Shown here in pieces: positions 38,855 to 47,700 of a stretch of 64,000 bases of DNA. Each line of letters starts with the position of its first letter. Positions within the stretch are counted from its first letter, which is position 1. The notes under the pieces are model-generated. The model had not been told where the DNA came from. It saw only the letters and a program-made list of their open reading frames with translations, and searched no databases. The position numbers and the translations under genes are program-made. Where the stretch lies: positions 25,944,355 through 26,008,354 of the forward strand of contig NC_080715.1 in the NCBI RefSeq assembly GCF_019097595.1, given 5' to 3'. Origin of the DNA: Hemibagrus wyckioides. Its lineage: Eukaryota > Chordata > Actinopteri > Siluriformes > Bagridae.

Positions 38855-41800
38855 GTTGTAGATTGTGTGTGTGTGTGAGTTTGTGTATGTGAGTGTATAT
38901 GTGAATGTGGGTTTGTGTGTGTGAGAGAGAGAGAGAGGTTGTAGATTGTGTGTGTGTGTGTGTGAGTTTGTGTATGTGAGTGTATATGTGAATGTGGGTT
39001 AGTGTGTGTGTGAGAGAGAGAGAGAGAGAGGTTGTAGATTGTGTGTGTGTGTGTGAGTTTGTGTATGTGAGTGTATATGTGAATGTGGGTTTGTGTGTGT
39101 GAGAGAGAGAGAGAGGTTGTAGATTGTGTGTGTGTGTGAGTCTGTGTATGTGAGTGTATATGTGAATGTGGGTTTGTGTGTGTGAGAGAGAGAGAGAGAG
39201 AGGTTGTAGATTGTGTGTGTGTGTGTGAGTTTGTGTATGTGAGTGTATATGTGAATGTGGGTTAGTGTGTGTGAGAGAGAGAGAGAGAGAGAGAGGTTGT
39301 AGATTGTGTGTGTGTGTGAGTTTGTGTATGTGAGTGTATATGTGAATGTGGGTTTGTGGGTGTGAGTGTGTGTGTGAGAGAGATTGTAGATTGTGTGTGT
39401 TTGTGTGTGCGTAAGCTTGTGCATGTGTGTGCGTTTGTGTGAATGTGTGTGAGAGGTTGTAGATTGTGTGTGTGTGTGTGTGTGTGTGTGACATGGTACA
39501 ATGCTCTCTGGAGATCCACAGTCTCGGGAGATCTGATTCGCTCGTGACCTCATCACATTACTCCGCTGGTTTCAGCTCCACATCTCTAGACTGCTGTGGC
39601 AGTTTGTGTGATACAGGAACATCTGGATGTCAGTTACATCTGGATGACTGACTGACTGAGGAGAGAAACTAAATAAAAATGCTGATCATCAGGAGCAGAG
39701 AACTGAAATATCTCACACTTTGTTGTACATATAAAAACAGTCACTTAATAATGTGAAGGTTAAACAGACAGATCTGTGTGTGTGTGTGTGTGTGTGTGAT
39801 TACAGAGCTCCGTTTGCAGTTGGCCAATCACGCGCCTGCCTTCCCGGGTCAGTGATTAAGCCGGTTCCCGGTTCTCCTGGGTCGCCCCGCCCCTCCAGCC
39901 CTGTCCTAATTGGTCCTGTGTCTCGCGCTGTCCCTCACATGACCACAAACCCTGCACCTTCACTGGTAACAAGTCCCACCCCTTCACTTGTCACAAGCCC
40001 CGCCCCTTCACTGTCCTCAAGCCCCGCCTCCTCTCCTCACTTGAAGAACTGCCTGCGAATGTGCAGCCAGCCACAGCTGGGTATGAAAACTGTATCACTT
40101 TATATTTTTCATTATTTCATAAGAATCAGGAGCGAAACTGAAACTTAAACCGCTTCATCTGTAAACATTGTGTGTCCATTTTGAGTGAAAACACAATCCA
40201 ATAATAATATTTTTAATAATAATACTAATAATAATAATGCTTTTCTTCTCTGTCTCAGGAGGCACTCCTCACTCCTCCCCCTCTCGATCCCCCACCCCTC
40301 TGTGTACCCGCCCCTCGATGATCTCATCTCCTCAGGTTCACCCAGTAAGCTCACTCAGTTTAGGCATCCCCCATCTGAATGGGCCGGAGCCTCCGGAATG
40401 TCCGTCATCACCCAAGATGGAGGAAAAGAAAGCTGAGAAGGTGATTGGATGTCTGTCTTAAGATTATAGTTCTGTCCCTTAGTGAAATGTCAGTATTGGC
40501 CATGCCCTTTGGCCTGGGAGTGTGTGTTTGTGTGTGTGTGTGTGATGTTCTCATCTATCTGAGCATGCTCTATCTGCGAGTTATTTAAGAAATAGTGAAC
40601 AGTCGTGACTCACCCGTCAGAAAGCAGTGGCTTGTTGCTAAGCAACAGAATATCAGCATTCGTAAGAAGAAAATGTAAATGTAAGACATTAGCAAAAAAA
40701 AATACTAGTAACAAAAGCTAAAAGGAAATAGGTTAGTAAATGAGTGCACTTGTTTTTTTGTTATTATTAATAATATTATTATGAATACGTCATCCTCTGA
40801 TCTCCATGAACCTGAACTGATTTATTGTCATTTATTGTGATTTTTTTAAACGCTGAATATCAATAAGACACAACATCATAACTACAGTGTGCAGGGTTAG
40901 TTACACAGACCAGAGAGGTGAGACTCTCACACAAGCTGTCTCACACACACACACACACACACTGTGTGGCTCATTATGCAGCGTTAATTGGCTCTGCTCC
41001 TTACACTCACGTGCAGGAGGTGAATTCTGGAGGAACAGTTTAATAAAGTGAGAAGCTTGTAAACATGAATAAAGGTCATATACATGTAAGGGTTCTCAGA
41101 GATGACCTTTGACCTCTTAGGGAGCAAGTGTGTCTATTAAGATTGTTTAATTGTCTGTTTGCCTCCAGAAGGAAAAAAAGAGTGGCGTCCTCCTCAAACT
41201 GCTGAAGAAGAAGTCTCGCTCGCCGCCGTCCTCGTCCCCGACTCATGACCCTACGTCCTCTTCGTCCTCGTCCTCCACCTCCTCCTCATCTTCTGCAGCC
41301 ATTCACGGAGCCACGGCGGCAGATTTCCAGGTGTTTAGCCGCGCCGGCTCGTGCCCCATCGAGAGCGACATGCAGGGAGCCGCCGGAATCGAACCTCTTA
41401 ACAGGAAGTGCGGCTCGCTCGACCTCGACCTGGCGCCGCGACAGCCGTTCTTCTCTCCTACTTCCTCTTCCTCATCCTCCACTTCCTGTTCCGCGATGCT
41501 GGCCATCCGTCCTGAACCCAAACCTTTATCTCGTGAGAGGTGTGTCGTCAGGAATCCTCAGGAGTGCTGGTTAACACCAGAAACACACACATACATATTC
41601 TTACAAACACACACACACACACACACATATTCTTACACACACGCACACACACTTCACAGATCACACACGCACGCAATGCTTTTTAACTAATCACAGGGAT
41701 TAGTCACTTTTCAGATTTTTGCATTTTATAGTGAACTTAACAGTAAACACTGCACACTGCACACTAACACACACACACAAACAAACACACACAAACAAAC

Positions 41801-42211
41801 ACACACACACTACTGTGTCTAAAATAATGGGACACTGAATAATATTCAGTGAAATTAATCCAGATCTCAGCAGCGACTCTCATTTCCCAGAAGTGTGTGT
41901 ATCTAGCAGATTGACCACACATATGATTCAGGTCACATGACCTTTTCCCCAGTCGTTAGCCTGTGTAAATGCTAGTATTCTAAGTATTCAGTGTCAGAGC
42001 TTCTAAAAAACTCAGAAGCTGTGATTCTCTTCATTTCCTCAGATATCGCGCCGTGGTGCCGTATCCTCCTCAGAGCGATGCTGAGATCGAGCTGAAGCAG
42101 GGCGACATCGTCTTCGTGCACAAGAAGCGTGATGATGGCTGGTATAAGGGAACGCTGCAGCGCACCGGCCGCACCGGTCTTTTCCCCGGCAGCTTCGTCG
42201 AGAGCTTCTGA
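25373..42211 (+). CDS. sh3rf3: SH3RF3 (POSH2) E3 ubiquitin ligase / SH3 scaffold, 3' nine exons
   Basis: Spliced gene, partial at its 5' end. The coding segments join in frame at 25373-25648, 29176-29271, 31776-32066, 32174-32271, 34677-34847, 39806-40080, 40259-40440, 41169-41539 and 42043-42211, giving 1929 nt (642 codons plus TGA). All introns are GT-AG. Four SH3 domains are visible (ALYxY, ENWxxG/DGWxKG and FPxxYV motifs), in the POSH order of two adjacent, one central and one C-terminal. Linker blocks [19 protein letters not shown] and RAGSCPIES, and the C terminus FPGSFVESF, fit SH3RF3 rather than SH3RF1. The family protein is about 880 residues, so the RING-finger exon lies upstream of the window. 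POSH proteins are cytoplasmic RING ligases that scaffold Rac/PAK and JNK signalling; that role is known for the family and inferred here. Confidence 0.95.
25790..26072. repeat. Minisatellite of AACAGGAGAACATAGAACAC units
   Basis: About 280 bp alternating AGAACACAGAACAGG and AGAACATAGAAC words, with CAGACCAGG variants on the right. Reverse-strand Cys/Ser/Val-rich frames are artefacts. Confidence 0.92.
26569..26750. repeat. G-run and (GA)n purine tract
   Basis: A run of about ten G residues near 26570, then GA/GGAGA sequence almost free of pyrimidines on this strand. Confidence 0.9.
26826..27172. repeat. GTTAGTAATATTAGTAGT-type minisatellite
   Basis: About 350 bp of trinucleotide-based units (GTTAGTAATATTAGTAGTG and GTTAGTAATGGTAGTGATG variants) with an 18- to 36-bp rhythm. 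The period is a multiple of three, so both strands stay open without being genes. Confidence 0.9.
29176..29271 (+). CDS. sh3rf3: sh3rf3 coding exon: second half of SH3-2
   Basis: The acceptor CCTTCCTCTAG precedes GATGAGATT, and the donor is GTGGAG/GTGAGC. It has 32 codons in phase 0 at both ends. It encodes [19 protein letters not shown] and GIFPILYVE, completing SH3-2 (ENWAEG tryptophan, FPxxYV). The DEIL start favours SH3RF3 over the DDVL of SH3RF1. Confidence 0.95.
29922..30178. repeat. Purine-rich GA/GGA tract
   Basis: About 255 bp with G runs, GAGAGA and GGAGGGAGG words and very few pyrimidines. Arg/Glu-rich and Ser/Leu-rich open frames here are artefacts. Confidence 0.92.
31638..31775 (+). 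repeat. (CT)n tract forming the acceptor of an sh3rf3 exon
   Basis: Nearly pure CT/TTTCT sequence of about 135 bp running directly into CTCTCAG at 31775. It doubles as an unusually long polypyrimidine tract for the next exon. Confidence 0.92.
31776..32066 (+). CDS. sh3rf3: sh3rf3 coding exon: linker with [11 protein letters not shown] block
   Basis: The acceptor is the long CT tract, and the donor is TCACAG followed at once by a (GT)n run. It has 97 codons, phase 0 at both ends. It begins [17 protein letters not shown], matching the end of SH3-2 in SH3RF3. It continues to the basic, Ser-rich blocks [15 protein letters not shown] and NNNRHSMEI, which are conserved in the family and contain possible Ser/Thr phosphorylation sites (inference). 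Confidence 0.93.
32067..32173. other. 107-bp sh3rf3 intron beginning with (GT)n
   Basis: The intron starts GTGTGTGTGTGTGTG (about 11 GT units from 32067), then GCACG and further GT words. It ends TTAAATCTCCAG. The donor GT is itself the first unit of the microsatellite. Confidence 0.9.
32174..32271 (+). CDS. sh3rf3: sh3rf3 coding exon: linker before SH3-3
   Basis: Acceptor AAATCTCCAG, donor AACAT/GTGAGT. It has 32 codons plus 2 nt, which join the next exon as an Ile codon. It ends with [10 protein letters not shown], directly matching the residues before SH3-3 in SH3RF3 proteins. Confidence 0.9.
33236..34617 (+). mobile_element. Decayed Tc1/mariner-type transposon
   Basis: Left end CAGTGCATCTGGAAAGTATT; the right end is its reverse complement (AATACTTTCCAGATGCACTG). 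TA flanks both ends. The inner inverted repeats extend through GCGCTTCACTTTTTCC. The length of 1382 bp is somewhat below that of typical full Tc1 elements (about 1.5-1.6 kb), which fits the internal deletion in its transposase. It sits in sense orientation in an sh3rf3 intron. Confidence 0.93.
33639..34366 (+). pseudogene. Broken Tc1-type transposase
   Basis: Sense-strand remnants in several frames resemble a Tc1 transposase. An N-terminal helix-turn-helix-like part starts at [14 protein letters not shown], and the first catalytic Asp lies in a [15 protein letters not shown] stretch. The second Asp region (FQEDSNP) is immediately followed by 3' terminal element sequence, so the C-terminal third with the last catalytic acid is deleted. 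Multiple stops and frameshifts are also present. It cannot encode an active enzyme. Confidence 0.85.
34677..34847 (+). CDS. sh3rf3: sh3rf3 coding exon: SH3-3
   Basis: Acceptor TTTGTTTGCAG, donor TCCAG/GTGAGG. It holds the whole third SH3 domain: [20 protein letters not shown], then DGWFKG and [11 protein letters not shown]. The first base completes the Ile codon from the previous exon. The last two bases (AG) form an Arg codon with the next exon. Confidence 0.96.
34964..35029. repeat. (ATT)n microsatellite
   Basis: About 21 uninterrupted ATT units. Confidence 0.96.
35281..35322. repeat. (AAT)n microsatellite
   Basis: About 13 AAT/ATA units. It lies about 250 bp from the complementary ATT run, so the two could pair in RNA. 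Confidence 0.95.
36498..36530. repeat. (TTTTA)n microsatellite
   Basis: About six TTTTA units. Confidence 0.93.
36881..39490. repeat. GT/GA composite array with about 90-bp higher-order unit
   Basis: About 2.6 kb alternating (GT)n and (GA)n around the recurring word GGTTGTAGATTGTGTGTG. In the right part, complete units carrying GAGTTTGTGTATGTGAGTG, TATATGTGAATGTGGGTTTG and a GA run repeat. GTTGTAGATTG starts near 38756, 38855, 38938, 39031, 39116, 39203 and 39296, with spacings of 83-99 bp. Reverse-strand His/Thr/Ser/Leu-rich open frames up to 589 codons are artefacts. Confidence 0.95.
39806..40080 (+). CDS. sh3rf3: sh3rf3 coding exon: Pro/Ser-rich linker
   Basis: The acceptor GTGATTACAG follows a (GT)n run, and the donor is CAGCTGG/GTATGA. 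It has 275 nt joined in frame to both neighbours. The linker is Pro/Ser-rich and low-complexity, with near-identical eight-residue repeats of the PSLVTSPA type. It ends [14 protein letters not shown], similar to the SCLRHSAQP block of SH3RF3. The linker diverges rapidly, so exon identity rests on splice phase, openness and this short block. Confidence 0.82.
40259..40440 (+). CDS. sh3rf3: sh3rf3 coding exon: linker with Lys-rich end
   Basis: Acceptor TCTGTCTCAG, donor GAGAAG/GTGATT. It has 182 nt, of which 2 nt complete the previous Gly codon, and ends in phase 0. Ser/Pro-rich, with [17 protein letters not shown], then KMEEKKAEK, which runs into the KEKKSG start of the next exon as in SH3RF3. 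Confidence 0.88.
40441..41168. other. sh3rf3 intron
   Basis: About 730 bp, A/T-rich, with GT (40527-40543) and CA (40945-40962) runs. Ends TTTGCCTCCAG. Nothing else seen. Confidence 0.85.
41169..41539 (+). CDS. sh3rf3: sh3rf3 coding exon: basic and poly-Ser linker
   Basis: Acceptor TTTGCCTCCAG, donor GAGAG/GTGTGT. It has 123 codons plus 2 nt. It contains [20 protein letters not shown] and SPTHDP, then [20 protein letters not shown] and [17 protein letters not shown], all matching SH3RF3 linker blocks. Two poly-Ser stretches encoded by TCC/TCG/TCA codons are inserted (after THDPT and after FFSPT) and look like lineage-specific codon-repeat expansions. An alternative read-through past the donor stops within about 50 codons and is unlikely. 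Confidence 0.94.
41540..42042. other. Last sh3rf3 intron
   Basis: About 500 bp with interrupted CA runs at about 41583-41653 and 41766-41811. Ends TTCATTTCCTCAG. Confidence 0.9.
42043..42211 (+). CDS. sh3rf3: sh3rf3 last coding exon: SH3-4 and stop
   Basis: The first base completes an Arg codon with the previous exon. It encodes the C-terminal SH3 domain: [40 protein letters not shown] and [12 protein letters not shown], then TGA at 42209-42211. The final residues ESF match SH3RF3 (SH3RF1 ends differently). Ending the protein right at the SH3 domain is normal for POSH proteins. Confidence 0.97.
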
Positions 42212-42937
42212 GGATTCAGAGAAAAAAAAAACACAACCTCAGCAAAGTTTATAGTTTCACCCGGAGCCTGTGAGCGCTCAGAACAGTGAATAAAAAAAAT
42301 TCCAACAGCTTGACGAATGTTTGTGGAAGAAAAAAGGTATACAGAGTTTCTGCGTTTAAAAAAAATGTTAAAAAAAATCAAACATCTCGGAGGCGAAATG
42401 GTTCACTGAGTCTCCGGTAACGCAAGGAAGGTTTCTCTGCTCCATCGTCTGTTCAGACTGATACCTCAGAGTCACCGTCCACTGCACAGTCAGTCAACAA
42501 GCACAATGGACTTTACACACTCATACACACACACATACACACACATCACAACAATGCCTTTCACATGAGGAACCTGAGGAATGTTTGACCAAAAGCCGGC
42601 CGTCTCTTCACCTGCCGCTGTTTCGCTGTTTACACATACACAACTCCAAAATCATGATGTTTACACAACCAACTAACTCACTAACTCATACACTGATATT
42701 CCTGAAAATGTTTTTGTTTGTTTCCCGTGAAATGCTAGCAAAATATTTATAAAAAAAAAAAAAAAAAAAGGTTTAAAATGCTGACACTAAAAGGTGACGC
42801 CGTTTTCATCGTCACAGACCCACCTTTACAACAACAGCCATGTACATGTGGGCGGGGCTTAAGTCTAACTGTCCAGAACAACTTTTATAGACCAGATATC
42901 AGTGGACAGTTCCGATTAAACACGGAACGGAAATAAA
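42212..42937 (+). other. Proximal sh3rf3 3' UTR (inferred)
   Basis: Sequence after the stop codon. AATAAA signals occur at 42289-42294 and 42932-42937; the second would give a 3' UTR of about 750 nt. An A run lies near 42751-42769. The choice of end cannot be settled without transcripts. Confidence 0.5.
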
Positions 42938-43018
42938 TGCAGATGTTCCAAGAGGCTTCAGAAGGTGAAGAGTAAAATGTGTGTGTGGTTCAGTCTGGAG
43001 GTCAGGTTAGTGTTAAAC

Positions 43019-43262
43019 ATCACTCTCCCTCTGGTCCCCCAAACTCTCCCTCTGTTCCCCCAAACTCTCACTCCGTCTCCCAAACTCTCTCTCTGGCCCT
43101 CCAAACTCTCTCTCTGGTCCCCCAAACTCTCTCTCTGTTCCCCAAACTCTCTCTGTTCCCCGAACTCTCCCTCTGTTCCCCGAAATCTCTCTCCGTCCCC
43201 CAAACTCTCCCTCTGTCCCCCAAACTATCCCTCCGTCCTCTGAACTCTCCCTCTGTCCCTGA
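43019..43262. repeat. Pyrimidine-rich minisatellite, about 20 bp unit
   Basis: About 12 variants of CCCCAAACTCTCTCTCTGGT / CCCCCAAACTCTCCCTCTGT. Strong strand asymmetry (C/T on +). Confidence 0.93.
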
Positions 43263-43544
43263 AGCATACATTTTAGCACAAACATACACCATGACAAGGA
43301 AACAGCACCATCAGAATGCTGCAGGAATGAAGAGAAACCTCGGTTCTGCTCAGATCACACAGCTCCAACATTTAAGTGCTGATTTAAAAGTGCTGATGTT
43401 TTCATTAAGGATTTAAAATGGATTTAACAAATTTGTTAAACATGGATGAGAAACAAAGGATTTCTGTAAAAATCTCTAACAATTCAGTCTAAATGTTTAC
43501 CTCAAAATCAACACCCCAGTGAGTGTAGAACCATACAACCCTCA

Positions 43545-46500
43545 CCCTCAACAACACAACAGAACACTACACTACAGCACTACAACACAAAACTACCCCA
43601 CAGCATTACACTGTACTACGGCACTACACTAAATCTCTACACTACAGCACAACACAACACTGCACTACAGTACACTACACTACAGCACTACACTACCTAC
43701 ACTACAACACAACACTGCACTACAGTACACTACACTACAGCACTACACTATGCTACACTACAACACAACACTTCACTACAGTACACTACACTACAGCACT
43801 ACACTACCTACACTACAACACAACACTTCACTACAGTACACTACACTACAGCACTACACTACCTACACTACAACACAACACAACACTGCACTACAGTACA
43901 CTACACTACAGCACTACACTACCTACACTACAACACAACACTTCACTACAGTACACTACACTACAGCACTACACTACCTACACTACAACACAACACTTCA
44001 CTACAGTACACTACACTACAGCACTACACTACCTACACTACAACACAACACTGCACTACAGTACAGTACACGACACTACAGCACTACACTACGCTACACT
44101 ACAGCACAACACTGCACTACAGTACAGTACACTACACTACAGCATAACATGGCACTACAGTACAGTACACAACACAACAGCACTACACTACCTACACTAC
44201 AACACAACACTGCACTACAGTACAGTACACGACACTACAGCACTACACTACGCTACACTACAGCACAACACTGCACTACAGTACACTACACTACAGCACT
44301 ACACTACGCTACACTACAGCACAACACTGCACTACAGTACAGTACACTACACTACAGCATAACACAACATGGCACTACAGTACAGTACACAACACAACAG
44401 CACTACACTACCTACACTACAGCACAACACAACACTGCACTACAGTACAGTACACGACATTACAGCAGTAAACTACACTACACTACAGTGTACAATACAA
44501 TACAGCACTACACTACAGTACTACAATACACTACAATACAGTACTACACTACAGCACTACACTACAGCAAAACACTACACTACAGCACTACAATACAGCA
44601 AAACACTACACTACAGCACTACACTACAGTACTACAATACACTACAATACAGTACTACACTACAGCACTACACTACAGCAAAACACTACACTACAGCACT
44701 ACAATACAGCAAAACACTACACTACAGCACTACACTACAGTACTACAATACACTACAATACAGTACTACACTACAGTACTACAATACAATACAGCACTAC
44801 ACTACAGTAGTACAATACAATACAGCACTACACTACAGTACTACAATACAATACAGCACTACACTACAGTACTACAATACACTACAATACAGTACTACAC
44901 TACACTACAGCACTACACTACAGCAAAACACTACACTACAGCACTACAATTCAGCAAAGCACTACACTACAGCACTACACTACAGCACTACACTACAGCA
45001 CTACACTACACTACAGCACTACAATACAGCAAAACACTACACTACACTACAGCACTACACTACACTACACTACAGTACTACACTACAGCACTACACTACA
45101 CTGCAGGACTACACTACAACAGCACTACACTACAGCACTACACTACACTACAGCACTATACTACAGCACCACATTACAGCACTACACTACACTACAATAC
45201 AGCTCTACACTACACTACAGCACTATACGACAGCACCACACTACAGCACTACACTACACTACAATACAGCACTACACTACAGCACTACACTAGAATAACA
45301 CTACACTACAGCACTACACTACAGCACTACACTACAGCACTACACTACACTATACTACACCACACTACAGCACTACACTACTACAGTACACTACACTATA
45401 CTATACTACACTACAATACAGCTCTACACTACACTACAGCACTATACTACACTACAATACAGCACTACACTACAATAACACTACACTACAGCACTACACT
45501 ACAATAACACTACACTACAATAACACTACACTACAGCACTACACTACACTATACTACACCACACTACAGCACTACACTACTACAGTACACTACACTATAC
45601 TATACTACACTACAGCACTACACTACTACAGTACACTACACTATACTACACCACACTACAGCACTACACTACTACAGTACACTACACTATACTATACTAC
45701 ACTACAGCACTACACTATACTACAACACTACACTATACTACACTACACTACAGGACTACACTACAACAGCACTACACTACACTACAGCACTATACTACAA
45801 TACAGCACTACACTACACTACACTACAGGACTACACTACAACAGCACCACACTACAGCACTACACTACACTACAGCAACACACTACAGCACTACACTATA
45901 CTACAATACAGCACTACACTACAGCACTACACTACACTACAACAGCACCACACTACAGCACTACACTACAGCACCACACTACAGCACTACACTATACTAC
46001 AATACAGCACTACACTACACTACAGCACTACACTACACTACACTACAACAGCACCACACTACAGCACTACACTACACTACAGCACCACACTACAGCACTA
46101 CACTATACTACAATACAGCACTACACTACACTACAGCACCACACTACAGCACTACACTATACTACAATACAGCACTACACTACACTACAGCACTACACTA
46201 TACTACAATACAGCACTACACTACACTACAGCACTACACTACAGCACCACACTACAGCACTACACTACACTATACTACACCACAGTACAACACTACACTA
46301 CACTACACTACAGGACTACGCTACACTACACTATACTATACTACAATACAGCACTACACTATACTACAACACTACACTATACTACATTACTCTACAGGAC
46401 TACACTACTGCACTACACTACTACAGTACACTACACTATACTACAGCACTACACTATACTATACTATACTACAGCACTACACTACACTACAGCACCACAC

Positions 46501-47700
46501 TACAGCACTACACTATACTACAATACAGCACTACACTACACTACAGCACTACACTACAGCACTACACTACACTACAACAGCACCACACTACAGCACTACA
46601 CTACAGCACCACACTACAGCACTACACTATACTACAATACAGCACTACACTACACTACAGCACTACACTACACTACAACAGCACCACACTACAGCACTAC
46701 ACTACACTACAGCACCACACTACAGCACTACACTATACTACAATACAGCACTACACTATACTACAATACAGCACTACACTACAGCACTACACTATACTAC
46801 AATACAGCACTACACTACACTACAGCACTACACTATACTACAATACAGCACTACACTACACTACAGCACTACACTACAGCACCACACTACAGCACTACAC
46901 TACACTATACTACACCACAGTACAACACTACACTACACTACACTACACTACACTACACTACACTACAGGACTACGCTACACTACACTATACTATACTACA
47001 CTACAGCACTACACTATACTACAACACTACACTATACTACATTACTCTACAGGACTACACTACTACAGTACACTACACTATACTACAGCACTACACTATA
47101 CTATACTATACTACAGCACTACACTATACTACAGCACTACACTATACTATACTATACTACAGCACTACACTATACTACAACACTACACTATACTATACTA
47201 TACTACAGTACACTATACTATACTATACTACAGCACTACACTATACTACAGTACACTATACTATACTATACTACAGCACTACACTATACTACAGCACTAT
47301 ACTATACTATACTACAGCACTACACTATACTACAGCACTACACTATACTATACTATACTACAGCACTACACTATACTACATTACTCTACAGGACTACACT
47401 ACTGCACTACACTACTACAGTACACTACACTATACTACACCACACTTCAGCACTACACTACGCTACACTACTCTACAGGACTACACTACACTACTCTACA
47501 GGACTACACTACTCTACAGGACTATACTACTCTACAGGACTACACTACACTACAACAGTACACTACAGAAATACACTATAACACTACACTACACTACACT
47601 ACTACGCTACACTACACTATACTACACTACTACAATACAACTACACTACAACACTACAGCAACACTACACTACACTACAACAGAACACCACAAAAATCCA
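43545..47700. repeat. 4.2-kb ACTAC / CAGCACTACACT array
   Basis: Pentanucleotide-based tandem array of CACTACACTACAG words with TATAC, AATAC and CACCAC variants. The + strand stays open for up to 585 codons (Thr/Tyr/His/Gln) because some sub-arrays keep frame; no start context or domain supports a gene. A large internal duplication is visible: CACCACAGTACAACACTACAC and its surroundings recur at about 46279 and 46913, about 634 bp apart. The right edge to about 47910 is more degenerate. Confidence 0.95.

Larger units (their letters stand above)
34848..39805. other. 5-kb sh3rf3 intron
   Basis: Contains (ATT)n, (AAT)n and (TTTTA)n microsatellites and a 2.6-kb GT/GA composite array, annotated separately. 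The section at 35040-36880 is A/T-rich with ATC-type trinucleotides near 35880-36010 and has no recognised exon. Confidence 0.85.

Noticed and set aside
43750..45507. 585-codon + strand open frame
   Set aside because: Entirely within the ACTAC array. Low-complexity Thr/Tyr/His/Gln product with no domain, splice logic or upstream promoter.
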